Assembly (NCBI GenBank): GCA_017303995.1
Contig: JAFLBE010000014.1
Span: 21,971 to 85,970, forward strand
Reading direction: 5' to 3'
Length of the DNA: 64,000 nt
Source: Bacteroidota bacterium
GTDB lineage: Bacteria > Bacteroidota > JABWAT01
Position numbers and translations under genes: made by a program. Positions 1-7,833 of the stretch are shown here, one piece after another. The notes under the pieces were generated by a model. That model was not told the DNA's origin. It worked only from the letters and a program-made list of their open reading frames with translations, and searched no databases. Each line of letters starts with the position of its first letter. Position 1 is the first letter of the stretch.

Positions 1-30
1 CAACTCCAGAGCTAGCCAAAGGAAAATGAC

Positions 31-717
31 ATGAAAATTCTCGTGGTCGAAGACGAAGCATCGGTAAGAGAATTTATTGAAAAAGGGTTGATCGAAGAGG
101 GCTTCGATGTAACAGTTGTGGGTGATGGTGCCTCAGGCGAACGTCTGGGCATGGAACCTTCGTTTGACTGTGTCATTCTCGACTGGCGTCTTCCTGAAAA
201 AAGCGGACTTGAAGTCTGTAAAAACCTCAGAACCAATGGCATTCTGACTCCGATTATTATGCTAACGGCCATGAATTCGGTTGAAAATCGTGTTGAAGGT
301 CTGGATTCCGGTGCCGATGATTACCTGACCAAACCGTTTGCATTTGAAGAACTGATTGCCCGTATTAAAGCCCTCACCCGCCGGATGTCACCTTCAGCAA
401 CCAGCGAAATTCTCACTTTTGCAGATATTTCGATGGATCTGAAGCGAAAATCTGTCGTTCGTGGCGAAAAACTGCTTCATTTGACTGCCAAAGAATTTTC
501 CCTACTTGAATATTTCATGCGCAACCCGGAACGGGTTCTCTCCCGTGCTGACATTGCACTCGCCGTCTGGAATATCAACTTCGAAACCAATACCAACTTT
601 ATTGACGTTTACGTTACCTACCTCAGACAAAAACTTCAGGTTTTAGATCATGCGAAACAACTCATTCAAACCGTCAGAGGAATGGGTTATGTGCTTCGCG
701 AACGTGAAGAAGACTAA
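31..717 (+). CDS. OmpR/PhoB-family response regulator
   Basis: DNA-binding response regulator of 228 residues. The N-terminal receiver domain (about 1-115) has the acidic pair E7/D8, the phospho-acceptor D51 (in VILDWRLP), T79 and K101 (in LTKPF). A winged-helix C-terminal domain (about 130-224) ends in the usual YVTYLRQKL and IQTVRGMGYVL segments. It starts at an ATG 7 bases after AAAGGA. The histidine kinase gene follows 15 bases downstream, so the two form one two-component operon. The signal sensed is unknown. The family resembles CusR/QseB-type regulators, but no target genes can be named from this window. Confidence 0.95.
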   Translation: MKILVVEDEASVREFIEKGLIEEGFDVTVVGDGASGERLGMEPSFDCVILDWRLPEKSGLEVCKNLRTNGILTPIIMLTAMNSVENRVEGLDSGADDYLTKPFAFEELIARIKALTRRMSPSATSEILTFADISMDLKRKSVVRGEKLLHLTAKEFSLLEYFMRNPERVLSRADIALAVWNINFETNTNFIDVYVTYLRQKLQVLDHAKQLIQTVRGMGYVLREREED

Positions 718-732
718 GCCAGGCTTCCGGCC

Positions 733-2142
733 ATGAGCCTCAGACTCAAACTGACACTTTGGTACACCTTTTTACTGGCTGTGCTTGTGATCGGATTTGC
801 CGTCGTTCATTACTATGTGGTGAAATGGGCCGTTACCGATGAGATGCAGTCTCAGCTCTCCCAAAAAGCAGAAGAATTTTCAGAATCTCTCGCCTGGAAC
901 TCGGGTGGATTTTCGGTCAAAAACAATTTCCCGTGGCAACAACTTGAATTCAATGTGCTTTCAGACTATGCTGTCATGGTTCAGGTCGTAGATTATCAGG
1001 GCAAAGTACTTCATCAGTCAGGAAATCTAAGCCGATCTGCTGAATCGATTGAGGTTAAAACCGACAACGCATCAACCACCACCGAAACCATCATCGAAAC
1101 CAAATATCAGGGTCAGCCTTATTACATTCTTTACCGGCCTTTCAAAGATGGCGGTGCGTTTCTCGGGTGGATTCAGATTGGTGCCTTTGAAAAGCGAATC
1201 ACCAATTTTTTAACGTGGCTTCAGAACTGGATGCTGTATTCAGTCCCGTTCGGACTTTTAATGTCGGTGATTCTGGGATATTATCTCGCCCGGAAGGCAC
1301 TTGCTCCCATTGATGCCATTCTTGCTCTTGCCGCTCAGATCAATTCGCCAAGTATGGACGTTAGATTTCCAGACTATAAAAATGAAACGATTGAAGTTCA
1401 GCAACTTGCCTCAACTCTGAACGGACTTCTCGATCGCCTTAGAAACAGTTTTACCCGGATCAGTGATTTTACCTCCGACGCGTCCCACGAACTGCTCACA
1501 CCGCTAACGGCAATGATCGGGAATATTGATGTGACCACCCGCCGCCCAAGAACCCAGGCCGAGTACGAAGAAACCCTGCGCAAAATGAGAAAAGAATCTC
1601 AGCGGATGGTGGATACGGTGAAAAGTTTGTTGTTTCTGGCACGATCAGAACCGCCGTATGGCAGTCTTCAACGCCGAAAAATGGATATCGGGGTGATGAT
1701 TCAGGAGGAAGTGGATAATCTGGCTCCCCTGATTTATGCGAATAATCTCACGATTTCGTATAAAACAGAAACCATCGAAGCCTACATCAACGACAGTTTG
1801 TTCAGACAGCTCATTCAAAACCTGCTCACCAATGCAATTAAATATTCACATCCGGGTGGAAGTATTCAGGTTTATACCGAAATGTCAGGCAATGACTTTT
1901 CGGTAATAAGAATTATTGATCAGGGAATCGGGATTCCGAAGGAAGCCATCAGCAGATTGTTCGACCGGTTTTACCGGGTTGATAACAGTCGTCAACGGTC
2001 TACCGGTGGTTCGGGTCTAGGTCTCACCATTTCAAAAAGAATCGTTGACCTTCATCAGGGAACGATTAAAATCATCAGCGAAGAAAATGTGGGAACTGAA
2101 GTTATTATTTCAATTCCCTGCGGTCCTCAGGGAGTTGCGTGA
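733..2142 (+). CDS. Membrane sensor histidine kinase with HAMP domain
   Basis: Partner kinase of the preceding response regulator, 469 residues. A first membrane helix (about 8-30) is followed by a periplasmic sensor domain of roughly 130 residues, a second helix (about 165-187), a HAMP linker, a HisKA domain with the phospho-acceptor H252 (in SHELLTPLTAM), and an HATPase domain. That domain shows the N box (QNLLTNAIKYSHP), G1 (DQGIGIP), F box (LFDRFYR) and G2 (GGSGLGLTISKRI). All motifs needed for autophosphorylation are present. The last 16 bases overlap the end of the anti-sigma gene on the opposite strand, so the two transcripts converge tail to tail. Confidence 0.95.
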   Translation: MSLRLKLTLWYTFLLAVLVIGFAVVHYYVVKWAVTDEMQSQLSQKAEEFSESLAWNSGGFSVKNNFPWQQLEFNVLSDYAVMVQVVDYQGKVLHQSGNLSRSAESIEVKTDNASTTTETIIETKYQGQPYYILYRPFKDGGAFLGWIQIGAFEKRITNFLTWLQNWMLYSVPFGLLMSVILGYYLARKALAPIDAILALAAQINSPSMDVRFPDYKNETIEVQQLASTLNGLLDRLRNSFTRISDFTSDASHELLTPLTAMIGNIDVTTRRPRTQAEYEETLRKMRKESQRMVDTVKSLLFLARSEPPYGSLQRRKMDIGVMIQEEVDNLAPLIYANNLTISYKTETIEAYINDSLFRQLIQNLLTNAIKYSHPGGSIQVYTEMSGNDFSVIRIIDQGIGIPKEAISRLFDRFYRVDNSRQRSTGGSGLGLTISKRIVDLHQGTIKIISEENVGTEVIISIPCGPQGVA

Positions 2143-2387
2143 CCCGGACCGTGTTTCAGTAATTCCATCATCCGCTCTTCAAGTCCGGCAGGAATCTCTT
2201 CTCTTGTTTTCCGGTAGACATGAACGGTTTTCTTCAAACTCTCCAGATAGGCTTTGCACTCCGGACAGTCTTCAATATGATGCATGATTTCTTTGCAATG
2301 AGGTGAAGTCATGTCTTCCCCCATCCGCTCACAGATTTCGTAAACGATTTTTTTACATTGCGGACTAATAATATCTTTACCCTTCAT
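2127..2387 (-). CDS. Small soluble zinc-finger anti-sigma factor
   Basis: An 86-residue protein with the zinc-binding anti-sigma motif H37-x3-C41-x2-C44 and further cysteines at 11, 19 and 31. There is no membrane segment, unlike most anti-sigma factors of this class, so it should be cytoplasmic and may sense redox state or metal directly. Its ATG overlaps the stop of the sigma-factor gene by 11 bases and has a strong GGGGAGGTGA ribosome-binding site, which indicates translational coupling. Its role as an inhibitor of the upstream sigma factor is inferred from this arrangement and the ZAS motif. The extra N-terminal cysteines are unusual for the family. Confidence 0.85.
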   Translation of the reverse strand: MKGKDIISPQCKKIVYEICERMGEDMTSPHCKEIMHHIEDCPECKAYLESLKKTVHVYRKTREEIPAGLEERMMELLKHGPGHATP

Positions 2388-2973
2388 AATTCACCTCCCC
2401 TTCGGTCAGGTAGCCGGCTAATTTTTCACGCAGAAACGAACGGGCACGTTTAAGCCGTCCTTTAACCGACCAGTCTGAATCGCCGGTGATCATAACAATT
2501 TCTTCCAAAGTAAGGTTTTCCTGATCCCGCAGAACAAAAACAAGCCGGGTTTTTTCAGGAAGCTCCTGTAAGTACGTATTTAAAACAGTTTTAAATTCTT
2601 CGTTCATCATCATACGTTCCGGATTGAATTCATCCAGCGCACGACGGTCATTGATGGTAATTTCCTGAAACTCTTCATCCTGAAAATCCCGGATTCCCCG
2701 GTCAGGACTTATCTTCCTGAGTTTTTCAAGTGCTGCATTCGTGGCAACCCGGTAAAGCCAGGTTGGCAAAGAACTTTCTCCCCGGAATCCGGAAAGATTG
2801 TTGTACATTTTGATATAAGTTTCCTGCAGAACATCTTCGGCATCTTCACGGTTTCTCACCATCTGAAAGATCAGATTGTACAACGGACCGGTCGTCTTTT
2901 TCACAATCAGACTAATGGTTGCCGGATCGAGCTTTATTGCCAACGCCAACTGGTCGTCGGTAAGTTTAAGCAT
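2377..2973 (-). CDS. ECF RNA polymerase sigma factor
   Basis: Sigma-70 family extracytoplasmic-function factor, 198 residues. Region 2 (about 30-100) has the typical NREDAEDVLQETYIKMY helix and the promoter-melting stretch GESSLPTWLYRVATNAALEKLR. Region 4 (about 135-190) has ELPEKTRLVFVLRDQE and a helix-turn-helix ending in SVKGRLKRARSFLREKL. The ATG follows AGGA. It is co-transcribed with the small anti-sigma gene that overlaps its stop. Its regulon is unknown. The resemblance is to the general SigW/RpoE-like ECF group. Confidence 0.95.
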   Translation of the reverse strand: MLKLTDDQLALAIKLDPATISLIVKKTTGPLYNLIFQMVRNREDAEDVLQETYIKMYNNLSGFRGESSLPTWLYRVATNAALEKLRKISPDRGIRDFQDEEFQEITINDRRALDEFNPERMMMNEEFKTVLNTYLQELPEKTRLVFVLRDQENLTLEEIVMITGDSDWSVKGRLKRARSFLREKLAGYLTEGEVNYEG

Positions 2974-3161
2974 GTGTCATCCTGTTTGATGGGGTTGAAT
3001 TTTCAAAATGTCAAAGTTACGGAAAATATTCAGATTTTCCTTAGGTGACACCCGACTGCCAGCCATTCGTCTAAAATCCAGAAAAACAAAACAATTGGCA
3101 ACGGGATTCTGTTATTAAACACGATGAATTCCTGACGGCCTTAATCAAGAAGAGGAAAATT

Positions 3162-4247
3162 ATGCTATTAAAATCATTCAACGACGAAGGAAATCTGGCT
3201 TATCTGCTTGTTGACACCAAAACCGGTCATGCCATTCTGGTTGATCCGGTTAAAGAACGGGTTGATGATCTGGTTAAGCTGATTAAGAAAAATAACTATA
3301 AAGTTGACTATGTGATTGATTCTCACAGTCATGCAGATCACTTTTCAGGTGCCGGGCTCATTCGTGATGCACTTGGCTGCAAGGTAGTGATGGGACGGGC
3401 AACCGTTGAACAAAGAAAGTTTGATACCGACCTCGGGAAAAAATTCGGTATTGAAGATATTCTTTCCTTCAATGTAAAAATTCAGGTTGATAAATACGTG
3501 AGACACGGTGAAACGCTCACCTATGGTGAAAAAACCGTTACCTTTTACGAAACACCGGGTCATACCCTGAACTCGATTTCATTTCTTTCAGACCGGTATC
3601 TCTTCACCGGTGATTCTCTGATGATTGGTCAGACAGGTCGGTTAGACCTGCCGGGTGGAAGTCCGTCTGACATGTTCAAAACCTTGCATTCGGTTTTGAA
3701 ACCACTTGCCGATGAAAGTGTGATTTTATGTCCGGCTCACGATTATGATCATAACGCATCACGTTTGCTGAAGGATGAAATAGCAGAAAACGAATTTTAC
3801 AAACCACAAACAGAAGCTGAATTTGTTGAATTTACAAGCGGATTCTTCCCACCACTTAAATTGGATGATATGGGCGGAGTTTCACGTATTCAATGCGGCG
3901 CATCAGGAGGACAGGAAAAATTGGAACAAGGCATATTTAACATTTTACCGGCTGAACTTGAAGCCAAACTGAAAACGGATGATTCATCCTGGATGGTAAT
4001 TGACGTTCGGGAACCGTACGAACTTCTGAGCGGAAAAATCACACAGGCTGTCAACATTCCGTTAAGTGAAATCGAAGGCCGTCTCACCGAAATCCCCAAA
4101 AACAAACGGATAGCCGTTGTTTGTCAGTCTGGCGGAAGAAGCTCACGTGTTTCGAATTATCTGGCACAGAATGGCTGGACGACTGTGTACAACATGACCG
4201 GCGGGATGATGATGTGGCAAATGAATTATTTACCGATTCAGAAATAA
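3162..4247 (+). CDS. Persulfide dioxygenase-rhodanese fusion (metallo-beta-lactamase fold)
   Basis: A 361-residue two-domain enzyme. The N-terminal metallo-beta-lactamase domain (about 1-240) has HSHADH at 55-60, ETPGHTLNS, FTGDSLMIGQTGR and CPAHDY, which is the ETHE1/persulfide dioxygenase pattern with a single mononuclear iron site. The C-terminal rhodanese domain (about 260-358) has the catalytic cysteine C321 in VVCQSGGRSSRV. The length matches known bacterial persulfide dioxygenase-rhodanese fusions, which oxidise glutathione- or thiol-bound persulfide to sulfite and move sulfane sulfur. The start follows a clear GAGGAAAATT site. It is monocistronic and ends in a strong terminator. The exact thiol substrate cannot be read from sequence. 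Confidence 0.9.
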   Translation: MLLKSFNDEGNLAYLLVDTKTGHAILVDPVKERVDDLVKLIKKNNYKVDYVIDSHSHADHFSGAGLIRDALGCKVVMGRATVEQRKFDTDLGKKFGIEDILSFNVKIQVDKYVRHGETLTYGEKTVTFYETPGHTLNSISFLSDRYLFTGDSLMIGQTGRLDLPGGSPSDMFKTLHSVLKPLADESVILCPAHDYDHNASRLLKDEIAENEFYKPQTEAEFVEFTSGFFPPLKLDDMGGVSRIQCGASGGQEKLEQGIFNILPAELEAKLKTDDSSWMVIDVREPYELLSGKITQAVNIPLSEIEGRLTEIPKNKRIAVVCQSGGRSSRVSNYLAQNGWTTVYNMTGGMMMWQMNYLPIQK

Positions 4248-4273
4248 AAGTTGGTAAGTAAACAGTTTTTTTT

Positions 4274-4304
4274 AAAAAGGGCGGCTTTAGTCGCCCTTTT
4301 TTTT
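4274..4304 (+). terminator. Rho-independent terminator of the sulfur dioxygenase gene
   Basis: A stem GGGCG (4279-4283) pairs with CGCCC (4292-4296) and is extended by A/T pairs. It is followed by eight T residues, 27 bases after the stop codon. The A-run before the stem would also let it work on the other strand. Confidence 0.9.
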
Positions 4305-4516
4305 GAGGGAAAAGACAGTTTTCCCGCGCTCAAGCAAGCGTACTTGCCGGGTTAAAAGATCACGCAGATATTCACGGATTGGGAAATGAGTAATGGTCAA
4401 AGTTTAATGGTCAATGATTAACCATATTATTGATGCCTGCAGGATTGAGTTACGACAGGATCAAAGGCAAAATCATTGAGGGAAAACACATTTTTTGAGC
4501 AAAAGGGATGATTGAA

Positions 4517-5317
4517 TCAAATATCAAATCCACCTGAAAGAGAAAATCTTATTCCAACCTGGTTGTCACTTATGATGCTGGTTCCAAATGAATCAATGTT
4601 GAGCGCATCAATTTTAAGGGTTTTATAGCTAGTTGATGCAAACTCGCCAAAAACTTCCAGATTAAGGATAACATTCCTGGACAGGACAAATTCGAAACCG
4701 CCACTTAAAAAGGGTGCGAATCCGGGTTTAAGTGTGTAAGTGTAAGAATTCACAAACTTGTTTTCAGCCGTAACACTTTTAGGAGGAAAAGTCCCGGATC
4801 CTGAAAATGATTTATAAATCAATCCGGCTTTAATGCTGGTTCTGGATCCTTTTATAAACTGGATTCCAGGAAAAATATTTATATAAAGACCTTTTCCTGT
4901 AAGTTCAAATTCGCCTGAAGGTGACAAGCCCTCTAACCCAAAAATGCTTTTACTTTCATCCATTTGCTGATAGGTGTAAATCAGGCCAACTGCAAAATTG
5001 GGAGTTAAAAAGTAACGCCCAAAAACTAAAAAAGAAAAGTTGCCTGAATAATTAAGTCCAACTGAAGGGGTTTCGAAGGAATAATAATGGATTTCCCCTG
5101 AGAAATCTGTTGAGTTAGAATTGTCTTTCAGATGGCTTGAAATACCGAATCCGATTCCCAAATCAATTTTTTTTCCGGCTGTCTTTTGCTCTGTTTCCGT
5201 CGAGTTTAAACTGATTTTCAGATCAGCAGGTTTTGAATTTATTGGCTGACCTAATGAAAATCCAGCAAGTAAAACCAAAAAAAGACTGAGGAGAATGCGA
5301 ACCTTTTTTATTGACAT
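4517..5317 (-). CDS. Outer-membrane beta-barrel protein
   Basis: A 266-residue secreted protein. A signal peptide (KKVRILLSLFLVLLAGFSLG, residues 4-23) is followed by alternating hydrophobic strands rich in glycine and aromatic residues (YSFETPSVGLNYSG, FAVGLIYTYQQ, FAPFLSGGFEFVLSRN). The protein ends in a barrel-closing strand, GIRFSLSGGFDI. It resembles the OmpW/porin-like small barrels common in Bacteroidota. No ligand or function can be assigned. It stands alone, divergent from the DUF1338 gene, with about 215 bases between them. Confidence 0.75.
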   Translation of the reverse strand: MSIKKVRILLSLFLVLLAGFSLGQPINSKPADLKISLNSTETEQKTAGKKIDLGIGFGISSHLKDNSNSTDFSGEIHYYSFETPSVGLNYSGNFSFLVFGRYFLTPNFAVGLIYTYQQMDESKSIFGLEGLSPSGEFELTGKGLYINIFPGIQFIKGSRTSIKAGLIYKSFSGSGTFPPKSVTAENKFVNSYTYTLKPGFAPFLSGGFEFVLSRNVILNLEVFGEFASTSYKTLKIDALNIDSFGTSIISDNQVGIRFSLSGGFDI

Positions 5318-5532
5318 GGAATTCCAGAAATAAGGGGTTGAAAAAATTTATAATGTTAGCACAAGTTCATGTTTGGATTTGGAATTGTCAAATTCCGGAA
5401 TGACATGCAAAGCCAATTCAAGATGTTAAAACCTGAAAGTGCTAACTCATCCGCACCAAACTTTTAAATCCAACATTTCATTGAGTAACTTTAGCTTTTT
5501 AAAACCACAGAGACCAATATCAGGATAAAATT

Positions 5533-6345
5533 ATGGATAAAATTGACCAACTTTTCCATCAGCTTTGGGAAGACTATGCTTCCAGAAATCCGATTGCAAA
5601 CCAGATTCATGACTTGCTTCAGGCAAAAGGTGAAATCGTGGAGAATGACCACGTTGCGCTGAGAACTTTTAATCTGAATTCCATCGGGATAGAAAAACTT
5701 GCCAGGCCATTTATCAGGCTTGGTTATGAAGAAAAGGGAGAGTACGAGTTTCCTGAAAAAAAATTATTTGCCAAACACTGGGAACATCCGTCGGGGAACT
5801 ATCCGAGAGTATTCATTTCTGAGTTGAAAGTTGAAGAATTTTCTGCAGATTTTCAGAAAATCATCGAAATCCTGGTGAAACAGGTTCCGCCTGAAACGAT
5901 AAAAAGTGACAACTTCCCGATTTGCGGCGTTCCCTGGACGATGATTGATCATGATACCTTTGAATTTCTGCGGAATGAAAGTGAATATGCCGCCTGGATG
6001 GCTGTGAACGGATTCCGGGCCAACCACTTTACCGTTTCAGTAAACAAACTGAAGCAATTTAAAAACCTGCAGGAGCTGAATTCCTTTTTAAAGGATAACG
6101 GATTCAAACTCAATGCGCAGGGTGGAGAAATTAAGGGAACGCCGGCGGAGTGTCTTGAACAATCGTCAACCCTGGCGAATGTGATCAAGATTGAACTTGC
6201 CGATGGAGACTATGACCTCCCCGGATGTTATTATGAATTTGCACTCCGCCATCCGATGGCAGACGGAAAGTTGTATTCCGGGTTTATTGCCAAATCAGCG
6301 GATAAGATTTTTGAATCGACGGACCGAAAGGCCGGTGACAAGTGA
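5533..6345 (+). CDS. DUF1338 protein, 2-oxoadipate dioxygenase/decarboxylase-like
   Basis: A 270-residue member of the DUF1338 family, which belongs to the vicinal-oxygen-chelate fold. Visible markers are DHVALRTF near residue 40 (metal-ligand histidine), FRANHFTVSV in the middle (second histidine), and the C-terminal stretch YYEFALRHP with the likely metal-binding glutamate. A characterised member, HglS of Pseudomonas, converts 2-oxoadipate to 2-hydroxyglutarate in lysine catabolism. It is longer than this short form, which is typical of Bacteroidota and plant homologues, so substrate identity here is only a suggestion. The ATG is preceded by AGGATAAAATT. A weak TAACTTTA promoter box lies near 5480. 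Confidence 0.85.
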   Translation: MDKIDQLFHQLWEDYASRNPIANQIHDLLQAKGEIVENDHVALRTFNLNSIGIEKLARPFIRLGYEEKGEYEFPEKKLFAKHWEHPSGNYPRVFISELKVEEFSADFQKIIEILVKQVPPETIKSDNFPICGVPWTMIDHDTFEFLRNESEYAAWMAVNGFRANHFTVSVNKLKQFKNLQELNSFLKDNGFKLNAQGGEIKGTPAECLEQSSTLANVIKIELADGDYDLPGCYYEFALRHPMADGKLYSGFIAKSADKIFESTDRKAGDK

Positions 6346-6418
6346 CGGTGGACAGGTGACGGGTCACGGGTTGGGATACGTTTTACGGGGTAATAGATAA
6401 TCGTTTTTTGATTTTAAG

Positions 6419-6463
6419 CTCCGGAGGAGCGACCTATTGGTAGCCCCGGGTGTAAACCCGGGG
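6419..6463. repeat. Intergenic hairpin repeat (GTAGC-hairpin family)
   Basis: Two adjacent hairpins lie between the DUF1338 gene and the flavin reductase gene. The first is CTCC/GGAG at 6419-6426, followed by the linker GCGACCTATTGGTAGC. The second is a perfect 8-bp stem with loop GTAA (CCCCGGGT 6444-6451, ACCCGGGG 6456-6463). The linker resembles the one after the hairpins near 52.3 kb (GACATGATTATAGC), and the second hairpin resembles those at 7767 and 22261. These are probably members of one dispersed non-coding repeat group. The rest of 6346-6561 holds no gene. Confidence 0.7.
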
Positions 6464-6561
6464 TGACGTAATTTGCAAGACTACCATCGGCCGGCCACGG
6501 ATGTTTTGAGATAGGTGAACATATTCCGGCCGAAACCGGAAAAACTTTAAAAAGGAATCAA

Positions 6562-7275
6562 ATGGCACGCGAATGGAAAACAGCAGTTTTATCACGGGTT
6601 GAACAGGAAACTGCCGGGACGAAACGTTTTTATTTTAAGGTTCCCGGGGAACCGGTTTTTGATTTTGCTCCCGGACAGTTCGTCACTTTTGACCTTCCAA
6701 TAGAAGCCAAAGTAAGACTTCGCAGTTATTCCATCGCTTCATCGCCAGCCGGAACAAACGAATTTGAACTCATCATTGTGAAGGTTGAAGACGGAAAAGG
6801 AACGCATTACCTTTTCAGTGAAGTGATCGGGACTGAATTTCAGTTTATCGGACCTTTAGGCAAATTTGTTCTGCCAGAAAACACGAATACTGATCTGTGT
6901 TTCATCGGGACAGGAACCGGTATTGCGCCACTCAGAAGTATGATTAGGTTTATTATGGAAAAAAACCTGCCATATAACTCCATAACCCTGATTTTTGGCA
7001 GCCGGTTTGAAGCTGATATTCTGTACCGGAAGGAATTTGATGCATTGGCATCAGCCAACTCAAAATTCAAATTTATCCCGACGTTAAGCCGAGCCGGTCA
7101 TGACTGGAACGGTCCGAAAGGATATGTGCACGACCATTACAAACATCACTTTGCAGACGGCCGTGATGCCCAATTCTTTATCTGCGGATTAAATCACATG
7201 GTAAGTCAATGCCGTGAAAATCTGGCAGCTCTTGGCTACAGCAAAGAACATATTCATTTCGAAAAATACGATTAA
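6562..7275 (+). CDS. FAD-binding ferredoxin-NADP reductase-type oxidoreductase
   Basis: A 237-residue stand-alone flavin reductase module. The FAD domain (about 1-105) has RSYSIASSP, which binds the flavin, and GTHYLF. The NAD(P) domain (about 110-237) has GTGTGIAPLRSM and ends in the usual ICGLNHMV...HFEKYD pattern. There is no ferredoxin-type 2Fe-2S domain, so it must pass electrons to a separate partner, for example a ferredoxin or a globin-like oxygenase. The ATG follows AAAGGAATCAA. A DUF6526 membrane protein gene follows 35 bases later and may be co-transcribed. Confidence 0.9.
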   Translation: MAREWKTAVLSRVEQETAGTKRFYFKVPGEPVFDFAPGQFVTFDLPIEAKVRLRSYSIASSPAGTNEFELIIVKVEDGKGTHYLFSEVIGTEFQFIGPLGKFVLPENTNTDLCFIGTGTGIAPLRSMIRFIMEKNLPYNSITLIFGSRFEADILYRKEFDALASANSKFKFIPTLSRAGHDWNGPKGYVHDHYKHHFADGRDAQFFICGLNHMVSQCRENLAALGYSKEHIHFEKYD

Positions 7276-7310
7276 ACTAAAAACTAACCGCTCTAAAATT
7301 TAGGATTATC

Positions 7311-7742
7311 ATGACTCCCCAAAACTACAAAAACCATGCACGACTTATTCCGCTTTATCATTTTGTGCTTTCAGCGGCCTTGTTGGTTCTGTTCGTGGCC
7401 GGAATCGTTCGCTCAATTATGGCCATTGGAACGCCGGAACTCATGTTTGACCTTCAGTATACCGGACTTGTGGCGGCAAATCTGATTATTTATCTTTTCA
7501 TGAGAAGCTTCCCGCTCAAAGCTCAGGATCGTGCCATCCGTGCTGAAGAAAATTTCCGGCATTATTTACTTACCGGGAAAACCCTGAACCCGGAATTGAA
7601 AGTCCCGCAGATTGTGGCTCTTCGGTTTGCCTCTGATGAAGAATTTGTGGCTTTGGCAGAACGGGCTGTGAAGGAAAACATGAAGCAGGATGATATTAAG
7701 AAAGCAATCAAAAACTGGAAAGCCGATACTTACCGGGTGTAA
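7311..7742 (+). CDS. DUF6526 family membrane protein
   Basis: A 143-residue protein starting TPQNYKNHARLIPLYHF, the conserved opening of the DUF6526 family. Two transmembrane helices follow (about 18-40 and 52-70), then a charged cytoplasmic tail of about 70 residues (RFASDEEFVALAERA...KKAIKNWKAD). The function of the family is unknown. The start ATG follows AGGATT. The gene lies 35 bases downstream of the flavin reductase and probably shares its transcript. Confidence 0.8.
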   Translation: MTPQNYKNHARLIPLYHFVLSAALLVLFVAGIVRSIMAIGTPELMFDLQYTGLVAANLIIYLFMRSFPLKAQDRAIRAEENFRHYLLTGKTLNPELKVPQIVALRFASDEEFVALAERAVKENMKQDDIKKAIKNWKADTYRV

Positions 7743-7766
7743 GCCTGGTGAAGGCTAAATTCTCAT

Positions 7767-7796
7767 TGTAACACCGACCTCCCGGTCGGTGTTACA
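7767..7796. repeat. Perfect 13-bp hairpin, shared repeat with 22261-22280
   Basis: TGTAACACCGACC (7767-7779) and its exact complement (7784-7796) enclose the loop TCCC. It lies between the convergent DUF6526 and transporter genes, so it can stop transcription from either side, but no T-run follows. The copy at 22261 has the same CCGACC-TCCC-GGTCGG core and a different but still paired outer stem. Confidence 0.8.
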
Positions 7797-7833
7797 TAAT
7801 TCAGTTGAATCACAAACCAAAACTAAACCCGCC

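Noticed and set aside
2045..2287. 80-codon frame overlapping the kinase and anti-sigma genes
   Set aside because: It lies in a different frame of two well-supported genes and has no protein-like pattern.
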